A DNA stretch of 64,000 nt from Streptomyces sp. NRRL S-87 (GTDB lineage: Bacteria > Actinomycetota > Actinomycetes > Streptomycetales > Streptomycetaceae): the NCBI RefSeq assembly GCF_000719335.1, contig NZ_JOGB01000029.1, forward strand, positions 1 to 64,000. The letters are read 5' to 3'. The notes below the pieces were generated by a model. It saw only the letters and a list, made by a program, of their open reading frames with translations, searched no databases and was not told where the DNA came from. Within the stretch, counting starts at the first letter, position 1. The number at the start of each line of letters is the position of its first letter. Below, piece after piece: positions 52,965 to 62,112 of this stretch. A program made the translations under genes and the position numbers.

Positions 52965-53101
52965 ACGGATCAAAGACGGATCAAAGACGGATCAGAACAC
53001 GGACCGGAACACGGACCAGAACGCGGACCGAAACGCGGACCGAAACGCGGACCGAAATCGGACCGAAGGCGGACCGGAGGCGGATCGAAGGCAGGTCAGA
53101 A
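52965..53101. repeat. Degenerate 11-12 bp tandem array (ACGGACC-GAAC-like)
   Basis: About twelve head-to-tail units run from 52965 to 53101. The first two are exact (ACGGATCAAAG) and the middle ones share GCGGACCGAAAC. The array fills the gap between the D-aminoacylase start and the upstream gene, and its end overlaps that gene's stop codon. Confidence 0.8.
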
Positions 53102-54406
53102 GAAGGTCCGCACGAACTCCACGACCTTCCCCTCCCCGTCCACCACCGGGATCAGGGGCCACTTCTCGAAGATCGTGCACGGGTGGGCCATGCCGAGGGC
53201 CACCCAGTCCCCGACCTCCAGGTCGTCCGCGCCCGCGGTCTCCAGCCACGCGTGCTGGTCCGAGAGCTTGACCACCGCGACGCCGTCCGGGGCCGGCCGC
53301 TCCACCCCGTCGCGGGCCCCGCGCACCGCCTCGACCACCGGCAGCCCGAGGTCGTACGCGATGTCGCGCTTCCCGGCGTTGACGAACGCCTGGCTGGGCG
53401 TGGGGCGGGACACCACCTGGGTCCACAGCCGGAAGGCCGGCAGCAGGCCGCCCTCCTCCGGGACGCGGTTGAACGGGGTCAGCCCCTCGTACCAGCCGCG
53501 GTCGTGCGACACGTACGCGCCGGACCGCAGCAGCCGGAGCACCGGCAGGGACAGCTCGGGGATCTCGGCGAACACCTCGGCGACGGCGTCGAACCACTCG
53601 CTGCCGCCCGCGCTGACGATGATCTCCGCGGCCCCGGTGCCCGTGAACCGGCCCGCCTTGTCGAACTCGGCGGCGAGCCCGGTCAGCCGGCGCAGCCAGG
53701 CCCGCACGGTGTCGGCGTCCGCGCCCGGCATGGTGGCCTCGTACCCGGCCACGCCCACCAGGCGCAGGGTGCCGGCGGCGGCCACCGCGTCGGCGACGGC
53801 CGTGCACTCGGCCTCGGTCCGGGCGCCGGTACGGCCCTCCGCGCCCGCGCCGAGCTCGACGACCACCTCCAGCGGCCGCACCGCCCCGGGGCCGGCGGCC
53901 AGCCCGTCCCACGCGTCGGTCAGCGCCGCCTCCATCAGCTCGACGCCGCGCACGGAGTCGACGTAGCAGACGAGCCGGAACTCCGGATCGGCCGCCAGCT
54001 CGTGGGCCACCCAGGCCAGGGCGGCGCGGTCGACCAGCTCGTTGGCGAGGAAGATGCGGCGGATGCCGAACGCCCGGTAGACCCGCGCCTGGTGGGGCAC
54101 GGCGGCCGTGATGCCCCAGGCGCCCTCCTCGAGCTGCCGGCGGAACAGCTGCGGGGCCATGCAGGTCTTGCCGTGCGGGGCGAAGGCGAGGCCGTGCCGG
54201 GCGGCGTAGGTCTGCAGGGCGGTGAGGTTGTGCTCCAGTGCCTCGGCCGACAGGGTCAGCACCGGGGTGGTGAACCCGCCCGTATACAAGTCGCGCCGCT
54301 GCTCCGCGAGTTCGCCGACGGTGAGGCGGGCGGCCGCCGCGTCCGGCGGGAGGCCCTTGAAGCGGTGGTCCGCGGCCTCGCGCGCGAGCTCCCGCACCGT
54401 GTCCAT
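53096..54406 (-). CDS. D-serine-dehydratase/D-threonine-aldolase-like PLP enzyme (amino acid deaminase)
   Basis: A 436-residue fold-type III PLP protein with an alanine-racemase-like N-terminal barrel. The PLP lysine lies in FAPHGKTCMAP (about 77). A C-terminal beta domain contains KLSDQHAWL and MAHPCTIFEKW, where His and Cys bind zinc in related D-serine dehydratases. It likely deaminates D-serine or D-threonine. It is paired with D-aminoacylase downstream and is divergent from the enamine-hydrolase gene ridA, which fits a shared pathway. ATG 54406 follows AGGAGGACT. Confidence 0.85.
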   Translation of the reverse strand: MDTVRELAREAADHRFKGLPPDAAAARLTVGELAEQRRDLYTGGFTTPVLTLSAEALEHNLTALQTYAARHGLAFAPHGKTCMAPQLFRRQLEEGAWGITAAVPHQARVYRAFGIRRIFLANELVDRAALAWVAHELAADPEFRLVCYVDSVRGVELMEAALTDAWDGLAAGPGAVRPLEVVVELGAGAEGRTGARTEAECTAVADAVAAAGTLRLVGVAGYEATMPGADADTVRAWLRRLTGLAAEFDKAGRFTGTGAAEIIVSAGGSEWFDAVAEVFAEIPELSLPVLRLLRSGAYVSHDRGWYEGLTPFNRVPEEGGLLPAFRLWTQVVSRPTPSQAFVNAGKRDIAYDLGLPVVEAVRGARDGVERPAPDGVAVVKLSDQHAWLETAGADDLEVGDWVALGMAHPCTIFEKWPLIPVVDGEGKVVEFVRTFF

Positions 54407-54548
54407 CAGAGTCCTCCTGTCGTTGCACGCCTTGCTCCCCGCTGTCTAACATCCGCGGGGACGTACGGTCCAGGAGGACGCCCGCCGCCGCGGGGCGCCT
54501 CCCCACCCGCGAGGACGGCCGCAGCCGCCGCGAAGGACGTGACGTGAC

Positions 54549-54965
54549 GTGAGCCAGAGCAACGAGAAGGTGGCGGTCACCCCGGCCACCCACCCCGCCC
54601 CGCCCGCCCGGTTCTCCCAGGGGGTGCGCAAGGGGAACATCCTCCAGGTCGCCGGCCAGGTCGGCTTCCTGCCCGCCGTCGAGGGACAGCCGCCCACCCC
54701 GGCCGGGCCCGACCTGCGCGCCCAGACCCTCCAGACCCTGGAGAACGTCCGCTCCGTGCTGGAGGCGGGCGGCGCGACCTGGGACGACGTGCTGATGCTC
54801 CGCGTCTACCTCACCGACACCGGCCACTTCACCGAGCTGAACGAGATCTACGACGCCTACTTCGACGAGCACCTGAAGGAGGTCCCACCCGCCCGCACCA
54901 CGGTCTACGTGGGCCTGCCCGCCGGCCTGCTGGTCGAGATCGACGCCCTCGCCGTCCTGGGCTAG
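54549..54965 (+). CDS. RidA-family enamine/imine deaminase
   Basis: A 138-residue protein of the YjgF/YER057c/UK114 fold that hydrolyses reactive enamines such as 2-aminoacrylate released by PLP dehydratases. The family blocks are visible: GNILQVAGQVGF, QTLQTLENVRSVLEAGGATWDDVLMLRVYLTD and a C-terminal PPARTTVYVGLPAG with the key arginine, followed by EIDALAVL. The GTG at 54549 is the only in-frame start after AAGGA; GTG codons 5 and 10 bases earlier lead to early stops. It faces the D-serine-dehydratase-like gene. Confidence 0.9.
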   Translation: MSQSNEKVAVTPATHPAPPARFSQGVRKGNILQVAGQVGFLPAVEGQPPTPAGPDLRAQTLQTLENVRSVLEAGGATWDDVLMLRVYLTDTGHFTELNEIYDAYFDEHLKEVPPARTTVYVGLPAGLLVEIDALAVLG

Positions 54966-54975
54966 GACGGGCGAA

Positions 54976-55006
54976 GGGGGCGCCCCCCTGGCGGTGGGGC
55001 GCCCCC
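54976..55006. terminator. Perfect 11-bp hairpin between ridA-like and carboxypeptidase genes
   Basis: Arms 54976-54986 and 54996-55006 pair perfectly around a 9-nt loop between convergent stops. Confidence 0.82.
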
Positions 55007-55037
55007 GGTCCGTACGGAGCCGAGCCGAGCCGCGTCG

Positions 55038-56369
55038 TCAGACGCAGTACGTCGACTCCTTGCCGATCGAGCGGTACATGCAGTCCGCGTTCTCCAGCAG
55101 CTGGAGCACCGCGTCCCGGTTGCGGCTCGTCTCGCGCTCGATCACCTCGTCGGGCGGGTAGAAGCCGCCGTCCCAGGACGAGGTCGGGTACATCTCGAAG
55201 GTGTAGGCGAAGATCTTCTGCGCGCCCCAGAGGTAGTCGTCGATGGACCCGTCCGTGATGTACAGGTCGCTGGACTGCTCGGGGGTGTAGCCGTTGCTCG
55301 CCGCCATCTTCCGGCCGACGGTCGCGAAGGCCTTCTGGTCGTCGGCGGTCAGGCCCGCCGCGGTGTCGGCGGTCGTCCAGCCGTACGGCCAGAGCACCAG
55401 TTCGCTGTAGGTGTGGAAGTCGATGGCGGCCGTGATCTGCTGCTTGCCGCCGATCACCCGGCTGCGCGCGAAGTCGGAGACGACCTTGACCTCGGGGGCC
55501 GACTCGGGGGCCGGACCGCGGTAGGTCTCGGAGGACTTGCTGGAGCTGGAGCCGCCGCAGCAGCCCCACTTGTAGTTCCAGTTCCGGTTCAGGTCCGTGC
55601 CCACGGCCGAGGAGCCCGAGTTGGGCTGGCGGTTCTTGCGCCACGAGCGGTAGGAGCCGGAGGCGATGTCGTACTCGCCGCCGTCGGGGTTGAGGTCCGG
55701 GATGATCCAGATCTCGCGCTCGTTGACCATCTTGGTGATGCGCGGGTCGGTGCCGTAGCCGGCGCCGAACTCGCGGAGCAGGTAGAGGGCCATCTCGACG
55801 GTCAGGTGCTCACGGGCGTGCTGGTGGTGCGTGAAGAGCACCTCCGGCTCGTTCTCGTCCGTGCCGACGTTGTCGCTGATCTTGATGGCGATCAGGTCGC
55901 GGCCCTGGTAGGACTTCCCGATCACCTGCTTGCTCATGATGGACGGGTACGCGGCCAGCCGGGTGTTGATCTCGGCGTTCATCTCCGCGTAGTTGTGGTA
56001 GCTCGCGTCCGAGGTCGGGAAGTCGAACGGAGTGGGCTTGACGCCCGTGCCGCTGCGGTTCCCCGGCCCCGGCAGGGCCTTGAGGACGTAGCCGAGCCGG
56101 CGCAGGTGCCGCGCCTGCGCCGTGTCGGCGCTGACGACGACCGAATGGGCGTCGACCTCGTCGATCGCGACCCCGGTCCGGGCGATCTTCGTCCGGTCCG
56201 CGACGGTCGAGGGTCCGTGGATCTCGTACTGGACGATCGCCTCGTCCTGCGTCGCGGTGGAAGGGGCGGGTGACGGGGAGGCGCTGGCGCTCACGCCGAC
56301 GGCGGGTGCGCCGAGCGCGAGCGCGAGAAGGGCCGCGAGGGTGGCGGCCTTCCTGGGGCGTAGCCGCAT
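55038..56369 (-). CDS. Secreted zinc carboxypeptidase (peptidase M14)
   Basis: A 443-residue exported enzyme: signal peptide (about 1-28), propeptide-like region (about 45-115) and M14 catalytic domain (about 120-435). Zinc ligands are His184 and Glu187 ([10 protein letters not shown]) plus a histidine in IDFHTYSE; the catalytic glutamate is in FEMYPTSS. A Cys pair (GCCGG) and a C-terminal Cys suggest disulfides. It releases C-terminal amino acids from extracellular peptides. AGGAG lies 7 bp before the ATG at 56369. Confidence 0.92.
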   Translation of the reverse strand: MRLRPRKAATLAALLALALGAPAVGVSASASPSPAPSTATQDEAIVQYEIHGPSTVADRTKIARTGVAIDEVDAHSVVVSADTAQARHLRRLGYVLKALPGPGNRSGTGVKPTPFDFPTSDASYHNYAEMNAEINTRLAAYPSIMSKQVIGKSYQGRDLIAIKISDNVGTDENEPEVLFTHHQHAREHLTVEMALYLLREFGAGYGTDPRITKMVNEREIWIIPDLNPDGGEYDIASGSYRSWRKNRQPNSGSSAVGTDLNRNWNYKWGCCGGSSSSKSSETYRGPAPESAPEVKVVSDFARSRVIGGKQQITAAIDFHTYSELVLWPYGWTTADTAAGLTADDQKAFATVGRKMAASNGYTPEQSSDLYITDGSIDDYLWGAQKIFAYTFEMYPTSSWDGGFYPPDEVIERETSRNRDAVLQLLENADCMYRSIGKESTYCV

Positions 56370-56611
56370 TGAGATCTCCTGGGGTCGGAGGTGTGGGGGT
56401 GGCTCCGTGCGGACGCGCACAGCGTGCGCTCATGACATGGACCGGTCAAGAGTCGTAGTTCGGCCAAAGTTCGCGGCCGTCGCCGGACCGTCCGGAAGCC
56501 GTACGCGCATGTCCGCAAGTCGTACACCGCCCCACCCCCTCCCCCCGGGCGCGGCATGCCCGGGATGCCCCTTACGGCAGACCGTCCGCTACGGGAAGTC
56601 AGGACCGTTGG

Positions 56612-58330
56612 CTACGGCAGGCCGTGGACCTTCGGGCCCACCGAGCCGGACCACGCGTTGCCGGCCTTCGCGTCCCAGTTGGTCGACCACGTCATCGCCC
56701 CGCGCAGCCCCGGGTAGGTCCTGCTCGGCTTGAACGAACCGCAGCCGGCGCCCCGCGCCAGGCAGTCGAGGGCGCTGTTGACGACGGACGGGGAGACGTA
56801 CCCGCTGCCCGCACCGCTCGGCGAGGCCGGCAGCCCGAGGCCGACCTGCGAGGGGGCGAGGCCGCCCTCCAGCTGGATGCAGGCGAGCGCGGTCAGGAAG
56901 TCCACCGAGCCCTGGGAGTACACCTTGCCGTCGCAGCCGAGCATCGAGCCGGAGTTGTAGTACTGCATGTTGACGACGGTGAGGATGTCCTTGATGTTGA
57001 GCGCGGTCTTGAAGTACGCGTTCGACGTGGACTGCATGTCGATGGTCTGCGGCGCCATGGTGAGGACCAGGCCCGGGCCGGCCTTCTGCGACAGCGCGCG
57101 CAGCGCCTGGGTCATGTAGGTGGCGTCGAGGCCGTTCTCCAGGTCGATGTCGATGCCGCTGAAGCCGTACTCCCGCATCAGCGCGTACGCCGAGTTCGCC
57201 AGGTTCGTCGCGGAGGCCGAGTCGTTGACCGTGATGGTGCCCTTCTCGCCGCCGACGGAGAGGACGACGGACTTGCCGGCCGCCTTCTTCGCGGCGATGT
57301 CGGCCTTGAACTGGGCGGCCGTGTAGCCGCCCAGGCCCGCCGAGTCGAGGTTGAAGGAGATGGCGCCGGGCGTGGTGGTGGCGTCGGCGAAGGCGACCGC
57401 GATGATGTCGTACTGCGCCTGGACGTCCGAGAGCTTCTGGACGGTGGCGCCGTTGTTGAAGTTCTGCCAGTAGCCGGTCAGGGCGTGCTTGGGCACCGAG
57501 GGGTTCGGGCCCGGGTCGGTGCCGCCGCCGGCGGTCGTGGTGGCGGTGACCGGCGCGGACCGCGGACCCTCGCCGGCGGCGTTGTACGCGCTCACGCCGA
57601 AGGAGTACGAGGTCGAGGCGGCGAGCCCGGTGATCGTGGCGGCGGTGGCGCCGGCGACCGTCCTGACCCGGACGCCGTCCTGGTAGACGTAGTAGCCGCT
57701 CGCCCCGGAGACCGCGCTCCAGGAGAGGTCGACGGAGGAGCTGGTGGCGCCCGCGGCGGACAGGCCGGCCGGGGCGCCGGGGACCGTCGGGCCGGGGTCC
57801 GTGCCGCCGCCGCCGTCCGGGCCGAAGACGCTGAACTCGTCGGCGAGGTAGGCGGGCTGGCCGTACCAGCCGTGGGTGTAGACGGTGACCTGGGTGGTGT
57901 TCGCACCGGTGGTGAAGGTGGTGGACAGCTTCTGCCACGCGCCGGTGCCGCCCGGGGTCCAGGTGGAGGCGTCGGAGGTGCCGGTGCCGGTGGCGCCGAG
58001 GTAGACGTAGCTGCCCTGGACCCACGCGCTGAGCGTGTAGGTGGAGTTCGGCCTGACCGTCACGGTCTGGGAGCACCTGGCGTTGTCCTGGCCGGAGGGG
58101 GTGGCCTTGAGGGCGGCCGCGCCGGCGTGCACGGGCGCGGCGACGGTGCTGCCGCTGCCGGCGCTGCACGACCAGTTGGCGAGGCCGTTCTCGTAGCCGC
58201 CGTTGCGGGCGACGTCGACGTCGGCGGCGTACGCGGTGCCGGCGGCGGCGACGGCGAGGGCTCCGGTCAGGGCCGCGGTGGCGGTCAGCGCACCGGCGCA
58301 GAGCAGGGCGGAGGGACGGATGCGGTTCAC
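56612..58330 (-). CDS. Secreted GH18 chitinase with carbohydrate-binding and FnIII domains
   Basis: A 572-residue exported enzyme. Signal peptide (about 1-36), an N-terminal beta-sandwich carbohydrate-binding module (about 38-170), a Gly/Pro linker, a fibronectin type III domain (about 184-266), a second linker and a GH18 barrel (about 281-570). The catalytic DxDxE is Asp394-x-Asp396-x-Glu398. It cuts chitin. Its promoter holds a DasR-type operator (58381-58394), so N-acetylglucosamine control is expected. The upstream gap of 258 bp has no other gene. Confidence 0.93.
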   Translation of the reverse strand: MNRIRPSALLCAGALTATAALTGALAVAAAGTAYAADVDVARNGGYENGLANWSCSAGSGSTVAAPVHAGAAALKATPSGQDNARCSQTVTVRPNSTYTLSAWVQGSYVYLGATGTGTSDASTWTPGGTGAWQKLSTTFTTGANTTQVTVYTHGWYGQPAYLADEFSVFGPDGGGGTDPGPTVPGAPAGLSAAGATSSSVDLSWSAVSGASGYYVYQDGVRVRTVAGATAATITGLAASTSYSFGVSAYNAAGEGPRSAPVTATTTAGGGTDPGPNPSVPKHALTGYWQNFNNGATVQKLSDVQAQYDIIAVAFADATTTPGAISFNLDSAGLGGYTAAQFKADIAAKKAAGKSVVLSVGGEKGTITVNDSASATNLANSAYALMREYGFSGIDIDLENGLDATYMTQALRALSQKAGPGLVLTMAPQTIDMQSTSNAYFKTALNIKDILTVVNMQYYNSGSMLGCDGKVYSQGSVDFLTALACIQLEGGLAPSQVGLGLPASPSGAGSGYVSPSVVNSALDCLARGAGCGSFKPSRTYPGLRGAMTWSTNWDAKAGNAWSGSVGPKVHGLP

Positions 58331-58380
58331 GAAGGCTCCGTGGGGGGAGGCGGATTCGAGTGGGGGCGCCCGCCCCCAAG

Positions 58381-58394
58381 TTGGTCCAGACCAA
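58381..58394. promoter_or_regulatory. DasR-responsive element (dre) upstream of the chitinase
   Basis: TTGGTCCAGACCAA is a perfect 14-bp palindrome matching the known dre core (ACTGGTCTAGACCAGT type) and the repeats of streptomycete chitinase promoters. It lies 50 bp before the chitinase start codon. Confidence 0.85.
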
Positions 58395-58588
58395 TCCCGC
58401 TGTCAAGGCTTCGCGCAGCCGAAGGTTTCGGCCAACTCTGGTCAGAGGTCGGACAACAGGAAGCCGCAAGGCCCTGCCTTCCCAGGTGGCACGCGGATAA
58501 GGTGCTCCGCAGGAGGGACGAGCAGTGATCGTCCGTGGACGCGCAGTGAGCGCGCGCCCGCGGCGAACGGGGTGAATGGGGGATTCAC

Positions 58589-59575
58589 GTGCCGACCGCC
58601 ATCGCAGTGACCAGCCTCGACCTGGTGCTGCCCGCCCCCGACCGGCACACGCCCCCGGCCGCCGCCCTCCAGGCTCCCGAGGGCGCCGGACTGGAGGCCT
58701 CGCTGGCCGAGATGACGGGCTTGCTCGAACGCCACGGGTACGTCGTGGCGCTCGTACCGTCCTCCCTTCCGGTGGCCTTCGTCCGGCGCCTGCACACCGT
58801 TCGGGCGATCCTGGAAAGTGACCGGATCGCGCTGCTCGACATCGATCTGCCGCCGCTCGGGACCGCGCTGCTGGCCCGTCAGCTGCGCCAGCTCTCCGTC
58901 ACCGACTTCAGCCCGGGCGTCCTGGCCTCCGCGGCCCGCCTGCTCGCCCACTACGTCTACGCCGGCGCCCTGCTCGGGTCGGTGGCCCGGCTGGACCGGG
59001 TCCCGGTCAGCCTGAAGACGCACGCGCGGTCGTGGGTGCCCGGCTCGCAGTTCGCGGTCATGGCCAATCCCGCGCCCTACCTGGCCCGGTTGGGCTCGGA
59101 GCGGGCAGGGGGCGGTGGTAGGTCCGCGGGTGGTGGCAGGTCGGGGGGTGGTGGCACATCCGCGGGTGGTGGCAGGTCCGCGGGTGGTGGCAGGTCCGGG
59201 GGTGGTGGCAGGTCCGGGGGTGCCGGGCGGTCGGTGGTCGCCAGGTCGTCGGTGGGGGCGGGGCTGCCGCCCGGGCCGGACTTCGCTACGCAGCTCACCT
59301 TCGCGCGCGGCCAGCTCGCCTCCGACTGGGTGGCCTCCGACCTCGCCCCCGCCTGGCAGGTGCAGGGCGTCCTCGAGAGCCCGCTGCCGGCGGACTCCGC
59401 CCGCTGGTGGGGGACCGGCCGGCTGGTCGAGTTCGCCGCGGGCATCCCCGACATCGCCGTGCTGTACCAGCTGGTCGCCTCGGTGCGCCGGGCCCAGTGC
59501 CACTGGTGCGGCCTCGAACTCATCGGCGACCGCTGCGGGTTCTGCGCGGCGCCGCTGGGGAAGGCGGCGGCGTGA
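58589..59575 (+). CDS. Zinc-ribbon protein with GGGRS repeat linker, first gene before the Tad locus
   Basis: A 328-residue protein. Residues 1-172 are a predicted alpha/beta region without a recognised family. Residues 174-215 are seven repeats of (A/G)GGG(R/T)S, a flexible linker. Residues 220-300 form a second folded part, and the C-terminus has two CxxC pairs (304/307 and 316/319, CHWCG...CGFC), a zinc ribbon. The GTG start follows a GGGGG stretch. No signal peptide is seen. I do not recognise a function; the position suggests a link to the following pilus genes. Confidence 0.75.
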   Translation: MPTAIAVTSLDLVLPAPDRHTPPAAALQAPEGAGLEASLAEMTGLLERHGYVVALVPSSLPVAFVRRLHTVRAILESDRIALLDIDLPPLGTALLARQLRQLSVTDFSPGVLASAARLLAHYVYAGALLGSVARLDRVPVSLKTHARSWVPGSQFAVMANPAPYLARLGSERAGGGGRSAGGGRSGGGGTSAGGGRSAGGGRSGGGGRSGGAGRSVVARSSVGAGLPPGPDFATQLTFARGQLASDWVASDLAPAWQVQGVLESPLPADSARWWGTGRLVEFAAGIPDIAVLYQLVASVRRAQCHWCGLELIGDRCGFCAAPLGKAAA

Positions 59576-59803
59576 GCGGCCGGGCGGCCGACCGGCGGGG
59601 ACGGCCGGGCCGGCCGGGCGGCGGGGGCGGCTGGGGCAGATGGGGCGGTGGGGGCGGCTGGGCGGTGGGGGCGGCTGAGGCGGCTGGCGCGGCTGAGCAG
59701 CTGACCGGTCTGCGGACGACGACGTAGAGGGCGCGCACCACCCCGCACACGTGCGGCACGACCACGACGAACAGGGACAAGGACGAGGTAGGTAGCCCGG
59801 CTC

Positions 59804-60502
59804 ATGAACTCACGCCAGCGACGCGGTGTCATCCTGCTCCTGCTGTCCGTCCTGTGCGCCCTGGGTGCCTTCTTCGGGGTCCTCTCCGTCATCGCCGACG
59901 TGAACTCCAAGGTCGGCCCCGAGGTCGTGGCGTACCGCGTGAAGGGCGACATAGCACCGTACACGGAGCTCGGCCCCGCCGACTTCGAGAAGATCAAGAT
60001 CCCGAAGCGCTGGCTGCCGGACAACTCCGTGACGGACCTGGCCGAGGTCCGCGGGAAGACGGTGCTCACCACGCTCAAGGCCGGCTCGCTGCTCCAGGAC
60101 GACATGTTCGTCGACCGGCCCGAGCTCAAGCCCGGCGAGCAGGAGATCTCCGTCAAGGTCGACGCCGAGCCGGGCGTGGCCGGGAAGATCCGCCCCGGTG
60201 ACCGGGTCACGGTCATCGCGACCTTCAAGGGCAAGAAGGACGGCGCCGACGTCTCCAAGATCATGGTGGCCGACGCGCGCGTCCTGGACGTCGGCAAGGC
60301 CACCGTCGTCGAGCGGGGCGCCGCCCCCCGCAGTCCCTCCGAGGCCGTCCCCGTCACGTTCGCGCTCGAACCGAAGGACGTCCAGCGCGTCGTGTACGCC
60401 GACACCTTCGCGGAGCACCTGCGCCTCGCCCTGGTCGTGCCCGGCAGCACCACTTCCCTGAGCCCCGGCGACCGTACGTACACCCTCGAAGGGGACAAGT
60501 GA
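59804..60502 (+). CDS. CpaB/RcpC-like SAF-domain pilus assembly protein
   Basis: A 232-residue protein with one N-terminal membrane helix (about 7-27, VILLLLSVLCALGAFFGVL) and a SAF domain (about 45-110: AYRVKGDIAPYTELGPADFEKIKIPKRWLP). The C-terminal half is a beta-rich RcpC/CpaB-like region (GDRVTVIATFKGKKDG). CpaB helps assemble Flp pili in other bacteria. It starts a unit of closely spaced genes: cpaE-like follows after 7 bp. Confidence 0.87.
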   Translation: MNSRQRRGVILLLLSVLCALGAFFGVLSVIADVNSKVGPEVVAYRVKGDIAPYTELGPADFEKIKIPKRWLPDNSVTDLAEVRGKTVLTTLKAGSLLQDDMFVDRPELKPGEQEISVKVDAEPGVAGKIRPGDRVTVIATFKGKKDGADVSKIMVADARVLDVGKATVVERGAAPRSPSEAVPVTFALEPKDVQRVVYADTFAEHLRLALVVPGSTTSLSPGDRTYTLEGDK

Positions 60503-60509
60503 GGCCCGG

Positions 60510-61865
60510 ATGACCACGCGAATCCTGCCCGCGGTCGGCGACCCGGACGCCACCCGCTCCATCACCACCCTCCTGAGCCAGCTGCCGGCCGCCGAGCCCG
60601 GCCCGCCCGTGACCGACTCCACCACCCTCCTCGACACCCTGGCCCGGCTGGCCGCCGAATCCCTCGACGAACTGCCCGAGGTGGTCCTCGTCCACGAGCG
60701 GATCGGACCGGTGCCGGCGCTGGAGCTGATCCGCGAGGTCGCGCTGCGCTTCCCGGCCGTCGGCGTCGTCCTCATCACCGCCGACGCGAGCCCGGGGCTG
60801 TTCTCCGCAGCCATGGACTCCGGCGCGCGCGGCCTGATCGGGCTGCCGCTGTCGTACGAGGAGCTCGCCGCCCGCGTCCAGGCGGCTGCCCAGTGGTCCG
60901 CGGGCGTCCGGCGGCACCTGGGGCGCGGCGGCGACGTGTTCACCGGCCCCGGCGGGCAGGTCGTCACCGTCACCGGCGCCAAGGGCGGGGTCGGCGCCAC
61001 CCTCACGGCCGTCCAGCTCGCCCTGGCGGCGGCCGCGTCGGGGCGGCGTACCGCGCTGGTGGACATGGACCTCCAGGCCGGCGACGTGGCCTCGTACCTG
61101 GACGTGCAGTTCCGGCGCTCGATGGCGGACCTGGCCGGCATCCAGGACATCTCGCCGCGGGTACTCCAGGACGCCGTCTACGACCACCGCACCGGCCTCG
61201 CGCTGCTCCTGGCACCGGCGGAGGGCGAACGCGGCGAGGAGGTCACCGACCGGGCGGCCCGGCAGATCGTCAGTGCGATGCGCAACCGGTACGAGCTCGT
61301 CGTCATCGACTGCGGCACCCACCTCGACGGGGCGAACGCGGCCGCCGTCGAGATGGCCGACACGGCCGTGCTGGTCACCACCCCGGACGTGGTCGCGGTC
61401 CGGGCGGCCAAGCGGATGGTGCGGATGTGGGAGCGGCTGCAGGTGCGCAAGGCCGAGGAGACCACGGTGATCGTCAACCGCCACACCAAGAACACCGAGA
61501 TCCAGCCCGCGCTGATAGAGAAGATCACCAAGACCCGGGTGGCCCGCATCGCGGTTCCCGCGGCCTTCAAGGAGCTCCAGGGCGTCGTCGACGCGGGCCG
61601 CGTCCAGGACCTCGACAACCGGTCGACGGTCAAGCAGGCCCTGTGGGGGCTGGCGGGGGAACTCGGGTTGACGAAGGGGCCGGAGGAGGACGGTGCCGGT
61701 GCCGGGCCTGCGGCTGGTTCGCGGGGGCGGGCGAAGGCACTGGCGTTGCGGGGTGGGGGCGGGGACCGCGGGTCGATCGGGGTGTGGAGGCGGCGGGGTG
61801 GGTCCGGGTCTGGGTCCGGGTCGGGGTCGCGGTCGGGTGCGGGGTCGCCGGCGGGGGAGGGCTGA
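60510..61865 (+). CDS. CpaE-like MinD/ParA-family ATPase
   Basis: A 451-residue protein. The N-terminal part (about 1-140) has a receiver-like fold of the CpaE type, and residues 150-385 form a MinD-like ATPase. The deviant Walker A is Lys158-Gly-Gly-Val-Gly-Ala163-Thr; Ala replaces the usual second lysine, as in many CpaE proteins, so ATP hydrolysis may be weak. The last 70 residues are Gly/Ser/Arg-rich and low complexity. CpaE localises pilus assembly in Caulobacter. Confidence 0.85.
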   Translation: MTTRILPAVGDPDATRSITTLLSQLPAAEPGPPVTDSTTLLDTLARLAAESLDELPEVVLVHERIGPVPALELIREVALRFPAVGVVLITADASPGLFSAAMDSGARGLIGLPLSYEELAARVQAAAQWSAGVRRHLGRGGDVFTGPGGQVVTVTGAKGGVGATLTAVQLALAAAASGRRTALVDMDLQAGDVASYLDVQFRRSMADLAGIQDISPRVLQDAVYDHRTGLALLLAPAEGERGEEVTDRAARQIVSAMRNRYELVVIDCGTHLDGANAAAVEMADTAVLVTTPDVVAVRAAKRMVRMWERLQVRKAEETTVIVNRHTKNTEIQPALIEKITKTRVARIAVPAAFKELQGVVDAGRVQDLDNRSTVKQALWGLAGELGLTKGPEEDGAGAGPAAGSRGRAKALALRGGGGDRGSIGVWRRRGGSGSGSGSGSRSGAGSPAGEG

Positions 61866-62017
61866 GGGGTGGGTTCGGGGTGGGGTGCGGGTGCGGGCGC
61901 CGGTGTGGGTGCGGGCTGGGGTTCAGGTGCGGGTGCGGGTGTGTGCCTCTACCGGCCGCCCCGTGGTGTGTGGGGGAGGTGCTTGACGCGGCACGGCCTG
62001 CAGGCCCTGCGGCAGGC

Positions 62018-62092
62018 CCACCCCAGGGGCAAGGGGCTTCGCCCTGGCCTGCGGCCACCCCTGGCCCGGGCCTGCCTCCGGACCAGCCTGCC
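62018..62092. repeat. Copy B of the dispersed structured repeat
   Basis: This copy matches 1-76 except for two single bases and an AA/TTT change. Outer stem 62023-62029/62058-62064 and the two inner hairpins are kept. It lies in the 247-bp gap between the cpaE-like and tadE-like genes, and is preceded by a palindrome GGCCTGCAGGCC (about 61995-62006). The rest of the gap is G-rich with GTGCGG-type simple repeats. Confidence 0.8.
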
Positions 62093-62112
62093 GGCGGCAC
62101 TCCCTCGAGCCG

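Noticed and set aside
52965..53101. CRISPR array
   Set aside because: Units are contiguous 11-12 bp with no spacers, and no cas gene is present.
61866..61980. Small gene in the G-rich gap after the cpaE-like gene
   Set aside because: The possible frames are only Gly/Ala/Val low-complexity runs without ribosome-binding sites.
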